NCBI GenBank assembly: GCA_030849065.1
Contig: JASAON010001629.1
Coordinates: 1-64,000 of the forward strand
From: Jaenimonas drosophilae
Taxonomy: Eukaryota; Euglenozoa; Kinetoplastea; Trypanosomatida; Trypanosomatidae
Reading direction: 5' to 3'
Length of the DNA stretch: 64,000 nucleotides
The notes under the pieces are model-generated. The model was not told the DNA's origin. It did not search any database and was given only the letters and a program-made list of their open reading frames with translations. The first letter of the stretch is position 1. Every line of letters begins with the position of its first letter. This document shows positions 55,352 through 64,000 of this stretch, piece after piece. Both the position numbers and the translations under genes were made by a program.

Positions 55352-55618
55352 TTTTGTGGTGAAGATGAATCACACGAAAAGACAGTGAACTACAACTACG
55401 ACACAGTAAGGTGTGTGTAAACAACAACAGCGAAATGAAGGTAAGTGAGTGTAGGTTATGAAAGCAGCTGAGCACAATGGCGCAGTAGTAGGAAGAGCAT
55501 CCACTCCCATAGAGTAGATAAACCAGTACGTTTTTTTTCTTTTTTTACGTGTGTGTGTGTGAGGATAACATGACGTGAGTGACGCATGGAGATCCGTGCT
55601 TGCCGAGGTCTGCTCATC

Positions 55619-58603
55619 TTATACGCGTGCAGGAGGTATCTCCACCAGCACATGGCGATCTTGTTGCGACCTCACAGCGCGCACAAACTCCACCACCGCA
55701 CTGCGTCCCTCGCTGATGTCAACGCGCCATCCTTCCGCCTCCACGTCCCGAAGAAGCTGTGCAAGTGTGTGGGTGCCAACCTCAGTGCACGTCACGAGAA
55801 CCCGCAAGGATCCATCCTCATCGTCAACTTCATCCACATCATCATCGTCGCGGATGGTCTTCTCCAACAGCATGTCGTAGGTGGAGAAGAAGTTACACGA
55901 AAGCAGCGGCGGGGCATCGGTGAAGGCCGGCACCACCACACAGCGCACGCGGAGACTCGTACTCCACGTGGAAGTGCTCATGGAGGCAGGGATGAGCAAC
56001 GCAATACCGCCCACCCCTCGCGGCAGGTGGTAGATGGGGCGGTACAGTGCGTAGTGTTGTTGGCTGCAGTGTGCCGCCGCTCCACAGCAGGCACCGAAGA
56101 AGGAGCCGCCAGCCACCACGACGAAGGCGACGAGATCGTCTTCGACGTGGAGCATTAATTTTGGTGGAAGTGGTTGATCACGAAGGTGCAGAAATGGTCG
56201 TCCAGCGCGTGAGTGGCCCAGCCAACCTGCCGGAGGAGCGACGCGCTCTTCCAGCCGTCGCTGTTCCTCCGCAGAGGCTGAAGGTGGCCCCAACCACACC
56301 CGCATCGGAGAGGCTGTGATGAAAGTACACCACTCACGCAACACAAAGGCGGACGTCCACTCACGCTGCACAGATTCAGCTCGTACACCGTGGAGCACTA
56401 GTTCAGCTAACGCTGCAACTTCTGCGGCCACACCACGACCACCACTGCGGTTAATGTACGAGACCAACTCCGCCAGCCTTCCATGAATGCGAGCCGCGGT
56501 GTAGGCACGGGTAATGAATCCCGCATGCTGTACGAGTGTGGATGGGAGGGAGGCAAATATGGAGGCCGAGGCGTCGCCATCTTCTCCCCGAGCCCACCCT
56601 TGCATCACAAGGGTCCAGCGGTCCACCACCTCATTCTGATCTAGGCCTTCACTGAGTGCGTGTGGCAGGAGGACCTCCCACGCACCGGCGTGACTTGCGA
56701 CCTGAAGTGCGTGTTGTTGGTCCCTTGGTGATGTCGGCAAGTCCGCCACTCCACGGGCAAAGGCCAAGCTGGAGATGATTGAACCTGCAGGTGGTGTGCC
56801 GCCCGATGAGGAGATGCATGCCAGGGCCGCCTCCCATGGGGAGGAGGTTGGCATCCCCGCCACCACCGCGTGGAGCACACGCACCGCATGTGGCGGGAAG
56901 GCTGGCTGCAGCATGGAATAGAAGGCCAGCGCTTCCTTCCACTTGTGTGCGTCGCGCAGGGCATAGGTGGTTTGCACGCAGGCATCCGTCAAGAATAGGT
57001 GATCCTCCGTCATGGTATGAGGCCGTCGCTTGGCATGTGCAATGAGATCCACCACCTCCATCGCCCGCCACCACGTCCCTTGTTGCCGTGCCACCTGCGC
57101 CAGGGAGGCCGCCACGGAGAGGTTTGCGCCGCCCTCCATCACGTTGTACTCCGCAATCAATCGCAAAAAATCTTCATGTTTGCCTGCATCACTGAGCAAT
57201 CGCAGCGTTTCTGGGAGCTGTGCGCGCCACGTTCCTGACGCGACTGCTACTTCCTCATGGAGGTTTTGCAGCGCACTTTCCCAGCCATCGTGGGTCGCAC
57301 GTAGCACATCCCCATAGATGCCCTGAATACGCCTACACTCCGTGGGACTTCGATGCATCAACACCTGCTTCATGGCACCGTAGGCCTCTGGTCCGTGCAT
57401 CTGTCCAAGAATGTGAATGGCCTGGCGATAGCCCTGCCGTGTTTGGCCGTGGTGAGCGATGAGTGTAGGACTGAGTGAGGAGCCCAGCCGAGCAATCACC
57501 GATGCGCGCGTGCAGCTGGGGTTGCTTCGCGCTAACGAGGACGAGAAGACGGCGTGATGATGATGCTGCAGTAGCCGCTCACCCATTCGTCTGGGTAGCT
57601 CAAAGAGCGTGAAGTCTGGGTGCGACCGCTCCATCTCCACAGCTTCTTCGTAGATATCCACGAGAGCCTTGGCATGCTTGGTTGCTTGCACCCCTCGGCG
57701 GAGAAGGTGAAACGGTGAGGGTGGTCGTCGTTGACGGTCGTGACTGGAGATAGGAGAGCAGCGTCGGTGAGCTGCTTTGGCGGCATCCATCAACGATGCC
57801 TGCCGTCCCCTCCACAGCTCCTCGCTCCCCTCACGTAAACACAACGCTGAAGTTGGCTCGACATTACTGCTGCCCAGCCACTCCACTGCGGCAAGAAGTA
57901 GCTGCGTGCTGGCCTCATCATCAGCAGTAGCGGTTTCGTTCTTCTCCTTGTTTGTGCGACGAGCGTTTGTCATCGTGCGAATCTCCGCCACCAGCTCCTC
58001 ATGCGGGAGCAACTGCAGAGCCTCACTGGCGATGAGGTACACACTCACCACACGGCAGAAATAAGCGAAGGACGTCAGCATCGGTGCGGGCGTAGTGTTG
58101 CTGTTGCATTGGATACAACGCCACGCCACCTCTCTTGCCTTCGTGAACTTACCACAGAGTAGCAATGCCGCTGAGGTATCAAAGTAGTTGATCGCCGTTG
58201 CCCCTGACGCTTGCTCAAGCACCCGCAGACTGCTCTCCCACAACGATGCAACGTTGGTGAAGCCCCGGTGGTATAGATGCAGCAGCAGCTGATGAATAGC
58301 GGTTAAGCACGCCTGCGTCGTTTCTGAACTTGCGGACGCATGTGACGCGTACATCTCGCAGTCTACGCGCTCAAGGAGTTCCGCAACACGCCTGCGAGCC
58401 GCCACTGCCTTGTTTTCCGTGGTCGTCGCCGTTGATGAGGAAGCACTTCCTTCTGCTGCTGTTGTTGGTGGCCGGACAACGTTGCTAGAGGCATCTGCCA
58501 TTGTTGGGGTCCGCCCAAACAACTCCTCAAAATCAGCATGGCTTCGTCGTGCAAACCGGTGCCGGTGTGAAGAACATTGTGCGCAGCAAAACCTGCGCAA
58601 CAT
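55619..58603 (-). CDS. Large helical-repeat protein, probably mitochondrial
   Basis: 994 residues. The first 25 residues are Arg/His/Cys-rich without acids (M-L-R-R-F-C-C... R-R), as in a mitochondrial presequence. Residues about 65-760 are mostly helical with loosely repeating pairs (for example A-K-A-L-V-D-I-Y-E-E-A-V and W-K-E-A-L-A-F-Y-S-M-L), like the degenerate PPR/TPR proteins common in kinetoplastid mitochondria. Residues about 770-990 look like an alpha/beta domain with an acidic loop (D-D-D-D-V-D-E-V-D-D-E-D-G near 935). No recognised enzyme motif. A role in mitochondrial RNA or ribosome biology is plausible but unproven. Confidence 0.7.
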   Translation of the reverse strand: MLRRFCCAQCSSHRHRFARRSHADFEELFGRTPTMADASSNVVRPPTTAAEGSASSSTATTTENKAVAARRRVAELLERVDCEMYASHASASSETTQACLTAIHQLLLHLYHRGFTNVASLWESSLRVLEQASGATAINYFDTSAALLLCGKFTKAREVAWRCIQCNSNTTPAPMLTSFAYFCRVVSVYLIASEALQLLPHEELVAEIRTMTNARRTNKEKNETATADDEASTQLLLAAVEWLGSSNVEPTSALCLREGSEELWRGRQASLMDAAKAAHRRCSPISSHDRQRRPPSPFHLLRRGVQATKHAKALVDIYEEAVEMERSHPDFTLFELPRRMGERLLQHHHHAVFSSSLARSNPSCTRASVIARLGSSLSPTLIAHHGQTRQGYRQAIHILGQMHGPEAYGAMKQVLMHRSPTECRRIQGIYGDVLRATHDGWESALQNLHEEVAVASGTWRAQLPETLRLLSDAGKHEDFLRLIAEYNVMEGGANLSVAASLAQVARQQGTWWRAMEVVDLIAHAKRRPHTMTEDHLFLTDACVQTTYALRDAHKWKEALAFYSMLQPAFPPHAVRVLHAVVAGMPTSSPWEAALACISSSGGTPPAGSIISSLAFARGVADLPTSPRDQQHALQVASHAGAWEVLLPHALSEGLDQNEVVDRWTLVMQGWARGEDGDASASIFASLPSTLVQHAGFITRAYTAARIHGRLAELVSYINRSGGRGVAAEVAALAELVLHGVRAESVQREWTSAFVLREWCTFITASPMRVWLGPPSASAEEQRRLEERVAPPAGWLGHSRAGRPFLHLRDQPLPPKLMLHVEDDLVAFVVVAGGSFFGACCGAAAHCSQQHYALYRPIYHLPRGVGGIALLIPASMSTSTWSTSLRVRCVVVPAFTDAPPLLSCNFFSTYDMLLEKTIRDDDDVDEVDDEDGSLRVLVTCTEVGTHTLAQLLRDVEAEGWRVDISEGRSAVVEFVRAVRSQQDRHVLVEIPPARV

Positions 58604-60426
58604 GCGCCACTTGATGTGTAATGTGTGGAGCTGAACATTGATTTACACGACGTGTATGTAGAGAGTGAAACAAAGGGAGAAGTTATTCATGTAGGGGATT
58701 CAGAAGATGAAGTCGTTGAGGCAACACCCCCAAAATGCAATGATCCTAGTGCCAGGGTGATTCAGTAAATTCTTTTTTGTTGTTGAGGGTTTTTCACAGA
58801 CGGGGCAGAGCAGTGCTATATACGTTTCTGTTGTCTTACTATTTTTCAATTTTGTCATCTCACCTAGCATCTTCTTCGCTGCATCATAGATGAGCGCTGG
58901 AGCTGGCGTGCTGTTGGTGGTGGTGGTGAGAGATTGGTTAAAGAGAAAGGGAGGTGTCAAAAGAGAGAAAAAAGGAGGTGATGGAGGTGGCAAGAGAGTG
59001 CGAGCGCTCAGCTGCTCCACCCTCCTTCACCACACCTCTACTGCGACTGTCATTCGCTGCCCGCGAATGATTGGGTCTGCAGTGGGAAATAATAAAAAGG
59101 AGGGAAAGCGAAGGAACCTGGAAAGACAGAAAAAAAAAGTGATCCGGAGAGAAGCCAAACTTTTATTCTCTGAAGGACAGGGATAACACAACACAAGAAG
59201 GAAAGGAAGAAAGCCGTGCATCCATGGCTTACGCCCGACTCCCTGGAGTGCCCCACGGTACCTTAACCTCCTCAGCACTCAAACACCCCTCCTCACGAAA
59301 AAAAAAGACACTCGCGGACTCCACTCGAGTACGCCCCCTCCTTTCTTTCAACACGTTGCCATCCGACACACCTCGCTTCTCCCGTCAGTCCATGGGTGCG
59401 CCAACCCGCCAAGCTGGTGGTGCCCAGCGGTGTTGTCGCTCAAAAAATGGATAAGACCGAGAGCGCCAACGAAGTGGAGGACTCACATCATCACCAAATA
59501 GAGAGGGAGCGTGTACGCAAGTAAGAAATCCAAATGAGTCGGTGTGCATGTGCGTGTGTGTACAGGTGGAAAAGTTAGTGGCTTCCAAAATAGATGAACA
59601 AGATAAAATGAAGACTGTGTGGTGCACTGGTGGAGCGACCGCGTGACGTAACAACTCGTGACGATGCTCCGACCAGCACGCGCACCATGCACGCACACGT
59701 ATACACACACACGCACATACATTTGCTGAAACACAGAAGAAATGTATCAAGTGAGAAAAAAAGCCCCTGAGCCAAGGTAACCAGCATCAATCAACAGCTA
59801 CCGCAACGCCCAAGTGAAGCCAATCTGAGGGCGTGGGCAGCAAGACAATAAAGAGGTTACGCTCACGGCTATTAGGAAGGGCGGGGGGAAGGGAGAAGCA
59901 CGAACACAAAAATGGGGGTGTGGCAGTGAGGGGGCCTGGGACAAGGAAAGTACGTAGGTGCTTTCCGGTTACGTTGAATCACAACCGTGACGATGCGCTC
60001 ACCTTAATACAGTGGAGGGGTGCTTTCTATCCCTTCATGCCCAAATATGATTCCTTCCGGCATCTTTTTTTTCAGGTGAAAACAGAACAGGTGGCGAAAT
60101 TCCTCACATGAATCCAACAAAAGGGAGGCGGATAGGTAGGTATTTAGGCCGGTAGTGCTGGGAGCAAGCGGGCAACGCTGTTGTGGAGTAGGGAAAGTTA
60201 TCCGAGAAGAGGCGTTGACCGCTGTGGCGGGAAGAGTAGTTTATTATATATTGCGTATGTCATGGTATATTCTGTCGTGGTTGTGGAATCTGTAGTCGTA
60301 CTTGGTCAAAGAGTACCACTACAACTACTACTACTAGCAGCGGTGGTAGTGGTAGTGGTGGTAACTAACAGTCGTAGCAGTGGAAGTGCTACTTGTGGTC
60401 TGCCTCTGTCGGGTCCTCTTCTCTGT
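58604..60426 (-). other. Longest minus-array intergenic region (1.8 kb)
   Basis: 3' UTR of the Pro/Ala-rich gene and 5' UTR of the large gene. Frames on both strands are short and unconvincing (up to 121 residues). Contains a CA-rich patch at 59695-59722 and degenerate ACT/GGT triplets at 60320-60365. No RNA gene is recognised; one cannot be excluded. Confidence 0.45.
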
Positions 60427-61257
60427 TTAGGCGTGGGTTGAGCCATTGGGCTCTGCCCGTGCGGCCTGTTTCGTCCCCTTTGTTTTGGTGGGAAACGGAC
60501 TGCGCAAGTAGGCCGTGGTAGGTGGCACCCCAGGAGGGCAAAAGGGGCTTCCAGCGGGGAGGGTTGTGTGTGGGGTGATTACCAACGCCGTGGATTCATG
60601 AGCGGCAGCAGAAGGGACAGTCATACCCATCGCGGCTGGTTGTTGCTGCTGTGCTTGGGGTTGAGCTTGTGTTGACAGGGTACCTCCTGTTGCATAAGGA
60701 GGTGGCTGTAGTGCCAAGGAGCTCATGCTGTTGTCGGGAAGTCGCACGGGATAGGGATTGGGAAAGCGGGTGTGCGGGGTAGCGACGGAGAAAGAAGCGG
60801 CGGGAGGGGCGGGTGGGGGTGGGGGTGGCTGTGGTGGCCCGGCGACGGCAGTGGCTGTCGGGAAGGGGTTCTGTGCCGCTGTGGTGGGGGCGGCCGCCAT
60901 CATTTGTGGGTATGCAGCAGCATTATATGGCGCGACGCCCATGCACACTGTAGGGCCGTTGCTGGTGTGGTATATTTGGGGGTAGGGTGCCCGGGCTGGC
61001 TGGGTTGGGTAGACTTGGCTCGTCGGAACCCACATGGGTTGAGCTGCCGTCGGCTGGAGTGTGGTCGTATAGGGGGCGCCCACGACGTAGTTGAAGTTGA
61101 CAGGCTGTCCGGGGTGCAGTGTTGCGGTGGGCGGAGCCCCCGGAGCTGAGGCCACAAGGTTCAGACCTTGAGGGTTTCCCGCGGAGGCGTCGGGTGGGGC
61201 CATGAAGCCTGGCACATAGTTGGCGACTGGCGCACCACCTCGATTGCCCGCTTGCAT
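60427..61257 (-). CDS. Pro/Ala/Thr/Gln-rich low-complexity protein, unknown
   Basis: 276 residues from the ATG at 61257. No folded domain is evident. The chain is rich in Pro, Ala, Thr, Tyr and Gln, with a nine-Pro-rich tract near 145-155 and a short poly-Gln. F-P-N-P-Y-P-V near 167-173 is an N-P-Y-type motif of the kind that recruits MKT1-family proteins in trypanosome mRNA regulation (from memory, tentative). The frame is open throughout despite low complexity, and it lies in array orientation. It may be a disordered mRNA regulator. Confidence 0.65.
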   Translation of the reverse strand: MQAGNRGGAPVANYVPGFMAPPDASAGNPQGLNLVASAPGAPPTATLHPGQPVNFNYVVGAPYTTTLQPTAAQPMWVPTSQVYPTQPARAPYPQIYHTSNGPTVCMGVAPYNAAAYPQMMAAAPTTAAQNPFPTATAVAGPPQPPPPPPAPPAASFSVATPHTRFPNPYPVRLPDNSMSSLALQPPPYATGGTLSTQAQPQAQQQQPAAMGMTVPSAAAHESTALVITPHTTLPAGSPFCPPGVPPTTAYLRSPFPTKTKGTKQAARAEPNGSTHA

Positions 61258-61790
61258 GGTCGTGGATCAAAGTATAAGTGTGTGTAATGGGGGAGGGTGG
61301 ATATACTTGTCAGGGATTTGCAGACAAGTCTTAACAACTGATCCTTCTCTCCAACTAGCCACCAACAAAAATGAGCAACAACAAGCTTGCAACAAGAGTT
61401 TGTGAGTGGTCTCTAGTGCTGACCTTGCTTGGTGATGCCACAAAAGATGATGAAGGGGCTAAGGTGGTAAAAAAAAATAAGAAGGTGTTGTTGATGGAGG
61501 AAACACAAGCAACTACTACAACGACGAACCAAACTCAAGAGAGAAGCAAACGAGATGAGAAGCAATAACCTAAGATGCACCGTAGCTAAGAAAAAAAAAG
61601 ATGAAACAGACAGATAAAAAGAGGACATGAATATAATAGTCAGGTAAGTAGCGCAGGCGAAGATGTAACATGCGCCAACACAGCATGTTGGGTACGACAG
61701 TGCATGTGCGTGCTTCAATCAATGAAACATGGGTGGTTGTACCCATGACCAACACAAAATAGGCATGTGAGCCCATGAACGCAGGATCCT
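61258..61790 (-). other. Intergenic region (0.53 kb)
   Basis: A/C-rich on plus, so T/G/C-rich on minus; a minus pyrimidine tract around 61590-61610 is seen. No gene is recognised. Confidence 0.45.
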
Positions 61791-64000
61791 CTAAAGCAAC
61801 AGCGCGTTCCCGATGCCACGCGATAGAAGCTGTACCACCTGTTCAATGCGCTGAGCAACATCGTCATTCGAGGCAGAAGCGCGTGCAGAAGACTGAGGAA
61901 GGTCCACGGCGGCAGCTCCACTGCGAAGAAGAGGCTCCGCACGTAGCGCAGTCGCCCCCTTTGCCTCCTGGGCAGCACGTAGATTTCTTCGTTCACGCGT
62001 GACTTCCTCAGCGATCGCAGCCACCTGTTCCGACAGCGCTGCAGCAACCTTTTCACGCTCTTCAACAAAGCGCCTCTGCTCCTCCAGCTCAGCTTCCTTC
62101 GCCGCGAGCCGCTGCTCACGCACCGCCAGGGCGGAAAGGCCAGCCTCGTTGGCAGGAGCGGCTGGCTGTGCCTGGAGCGTTGTACGCCGAAGTTGCTCAA
62201 TTCGCTTCTCTTCTTCCTCTAGTGCTTGTTCCCGCTGCTGCAGCTCGCGCTGCTTCTGCGCAAGTGTGTTGGACACCTCCTTCATCTTGTCGGCTGACTT
62301 CTCCATCCAATCCGCCTTGGCCACAATGTTGGCAGCCTTCGCCTGCTCTGCTTCGTAGACCTCCCGCTGCGAGGTGGATGCAGGAAAGGCTCGGCTCACC
62401 TCCCCGAGATCTGCTGCGTAGTGTGCGTGAATCTTACGAAGATTCTCCATCGGCGTCGTCACACCGGGGAAGAGCTCTCCCACGACCGCAAAAATAGGTA
62501 CCACAAAGGTCTCAATGAAGAAGAGCTGATCCGCGGCAATGGGCTGACCGCGACGGTTGCCGATCCCAACGGGCAGCCCACGCCGAGATTCATCATCTCC
62601 TTGCTGGTGCATCTCCTCCACCACGCCCAGCCACTTGGTTGCCACCTCCACGCCCTTGCTCTGCGCGCCAATATCAGCGGCATGAAGAAGAAGCGAAAGC
62701 GCCTCCAGACGATCTTCCTCCGCTGACCAGTTATAGCTGCCCGCACCGGTACGCTGAGCCCACCGCTCCATCGATGACGCGTGCAGAGCCATATCTGTGT
62801 GCAGGATCAACGAGCACACTATGGTGTGGAAGCGAAGATTCTCAACACGATCCATATCTGCCGCAGTGAAGTCGGCGCTAGGGTTGGCCAAAAACTTCAT
62901 GGCAGTGGCGCTGTGCATCTGCTCCAGCGCATTACGTCCATTGTATTCCAAAAACACTGGATCTACAATTTCCCGAAGAAAATGATTGCTCCGACCGGGG
63001 TGACGCACGTCGTGCATCATCGCTGCGTAGGCAACTGCACGCTTCTCAATCACCGTCATGTGCTGCAACAGCTCAGGGCATGAAGTGAGGAGAGAAGCCA
63101 CACCCTGCAGGACATCCGCTCCGTGCAACGCATTATGATACGGGTGTTTTTCATAGTTGGTCTCCGCCATGGAAGCCACTGTGAGCCAACAGTGCAGCTG
63201 CTCTTCCGTACTAAACAATGCCCATCGCACCGCCACCTCTTTTGCACAGCTTTGCAGCACTGACGGAACCTGCTTAGCACAGCCAATAACGTCAAATCCC
63301 CACTTCCAGAAATGCTCCGGATACGGAAGATCCGCCGCGCAAATCTCTGGCGAGCGACACACTAAGGGTTTCACTATGCTCCTCTGACGCCACCAGCAGC
63401 AACCATTTGCTGGAGTCTCACCACCCACTTCACTGTACACCTCCACGAATTGCTGCGCCTGCTTCTCTGCCACTTCACAACGTTCAACAATAGCCTTGTA
63501 CTGTTGCTCACGTGAGTCAGCCTCACTGCGAAGCTGTACAGCTGACTGCTTGGATGCTTCGAGCTGCGCCATCAGAGCATGTACTTGATCCTCCAGGACA
63601 GCGACATCAGAGGCCTGCTGGTTCTCATTCGCGCGTGATGTCTGCAAGGCGACCACTTGCTCTTCAGCCTTTGTACAGCGATCAAGTAACTGCTTGGCAT
63701 CGTCACGCTCACGCTCAACAATAGCCTTGTACTGTTCCTCACGTGAGTCAGCCTCACTGCGTACTTGGGCAGCTGACTGCTTGGATGCTTCGAGCTGCGC
63801 CATCAGAGCATGTACTTGATCCTCCAGGACAGCGACATCAGAAGCCTGCTGGTTCTCGTTCGCGCGTGATGTCTGCAAGGCGACCACTTGCTCTTCAGCC
63901 TTTGTACAGCGATCAAGTAACTGCTTGGCATCGTCACGCTCACGCTCAACAATAGCCTTGTACTGTTCCTCACGTGAGTCAGCCTCACTGCGTACTTGGG
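61791..64000 (-). CDS. Cyclic-nucleotide phosphodiesterase with coiled-coil repeats (5' part outside window)
   Basis: Partial: the frame stays open to the window edge at 64000. The apparent Met at 63887 is a GTG inside a repeat. Reading from there, residues 1-150 are coiled-coil repeats. A class I PDE catalytic domain spans about 190-510: Y-H-N-A-L-H-G-A-D-V (250-259), H-D-V-R-H-P-G (292-298; usual HDVDHPG with the second Asp replaced by Arg), L-H-T-D-M-A, L-L-H-A-A-D-I-G-A-Q-S-K, and Q-L-F-F-I-E-T-F-V-V-P-I-F. A second coiled coil runs to the C-terminus (about 530-690). It should hydrolyse cAMP, with long coiled coils probably anchoring it to the flagellar or other cytoskeleton (inference). 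It lacks visible GAF domains in the window part. Confidence 0.85.
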   Translation of the reverse strand, partial: QVRSEADSREEQYKAIVERERDDAKQLLDRCTKAEEQVVALQTSRANENQQASDVAVLEDQVHALMAQLEASKQSAAQVRSEADSREEQYKAIVERERDDAKQLLDRCTKAEEQVVALQTSRANENQQASDVAVLEDQVHALMAQLEASKQSAVQLRSEADSREQQYKAIVERCEVAEKQAQQFVEVYSEVGGETPANGCCWWRQRSIVKPLVCRSPEICAADLPYPEHFWKWGFDVIGCAKQVPSVLQSCAKEVAVRWALFSTEEQLHCWLTVASMAETNYEKHPYHNALHGADVLQGVASLLTSCPELLQHMTVIEKRAVAYAAMMHDVRHPGRSNHFLREIVDPVFLEYNGRNALEQMHSATAMKFLANPSADFTAADMDRVENLRFHTIVCSLILHTDMALHASSMERWAQRTGAGSYNWSAEEDRLEALSLLLHAADIGAQSKGVEVATKWLGVVEEMHQQGDDESRRGLPVGIGNRRGQPIAADQLFFIETFVVPIFAVVGELFPGVTTPMENLRKIHAHYAADLGEVSRAFPASTSQREVYEAEQAKAANIVAKADWMEKSADKMKEVSNTLAQKQRELQQREQALEEEEKRIEQLRRTTLQAQPAAPANEAGLSALAVREQRLAAKEAELEEQRRFVEEREKVAAALSEQVAAIAEEVTRERRNLRAAQEAKGATALRAEPLLRSGAAAVDLPQSSARASASNDDVAQRIEQVVQLLSRGIGNALLL
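63494..64000 (-). repeat. 231-bp tandem coding repeat in the PDE N-terminus
   Basis: A 231-bp (77-codon) unit is repeated in frame. The copy starting near 63725 is nearly identical to that starting near 63494, and a further partial copy begins near 63956 and runs off the window. Each unit encodes coiled coil with S-R-A-N-E-N-Q-Q-A-S-D-V and Y-K-A-I-V-E-R marks. Confidence 0.9.

Noticed and set aside
59833..60111. Plus-strand 92-residue frame in the 1.8-kb minus-array intergenic region
   Set aside because: Opposite to array orientation, no family resemblance, no acceptor of note; treated as noise.

Overview
The window is nuclear DNA of a flagellated kinetoplastid protist (trypanosomatid or bodonid; the genus cannot be fixed from sequence alone). 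The reasons are these. All genes are intronless. They lie in two long directional arrays on opposite strands. Nearly every start codon is preceded by a polypyrimidine tract and an AG, as expected for spliced-leader trans-splicing. Several proteins are kinetoplastid-typical: an ADP/ATP carrier ending its signature helix in [12 protein letters not shown]13 with a GY-rich N-terminus and a C-terminal TKL, an IAG-type nucleoside hydrolase, and an IFT56/DYF13 homologue. No rRNA, tRNA, CRISPR array or transposon was recognised.

Layout. Positions 1-1921 hold no supported gene and include a GC- and homopolymer-rich stretch (about 640-1340) that looks like poor consensus or foreign sequence. The plus-strand array runs from 1922 to 34397. 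In order it encodes a lipocalin/CrtC-like-polyprenyl synthase fusion, ADP/ATP carrier, MBF1, a MAK/MOK-type kinase, a 1,445-residue type I surface protein, an EBP1/PA2G4-like protein, a STE11-like kinase, a kinase with a C-terminal CAP-Gly domain, derlin, clathrin light chain, fibrillarin, a membrane protein with two HPD-less J-like modules, a canonical J protein, PEX13, ribosomal uS5, a low-complexity protein, a Qc-type SNARE and a thioredoxin-fold protein. A 285-bp convergent strand-switch region (34398-34682) with a 23-nt G run separates it from the minus-strand array. Listed by coordinate, that array carries a START protein, eS19, two unknowns, a PHO80-like cyclin, an LRR/coiled-coil protein, IAG nucleoside hydrolase, a multi-span membrane protein, mitoferrin-like carrier, a trypsin-fold protease, IFT56, a small membrane protein, a divergent actin-related protein, a second START protein, a WEE1-like kinase, a beta-helix protein, a large probable mitochondrial protein, a Pro/Ala-rich protein and a cyclic-nucleotide phosphodiesterase that runs off the window.

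As usual in kinetoplastids, neighbours do not form functional operons. Themes that recur are flagellum/cell-cycle control (MAK/MOK kinase, IFT56, CAP-Gly kinase, cyclin, WEE1), membrane traffic (derlin, clathrin light chain, SNARE), lipid transfer (two START proteins), and translation (uS5, eS19, fibrillarin, MBF1, EBP1).

Several of the longest open frames begin with TTG/GTG or inside the polypyrimidine tract. Starts were therefore moved to the first ATG after a credible AG acceptor. In two cases this removes a false hydrophobic N-terminus encoded by the pyrimidine tract itself. The most novel item is the first gene: a geranylgeranyl-diphosphate-synthase-like enzyme fused behind a CrtC/AttH-like lipocalin domain, with codon use unlike its neighbours. 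All functional calls rest on reading motifs by eye; no database search was run.
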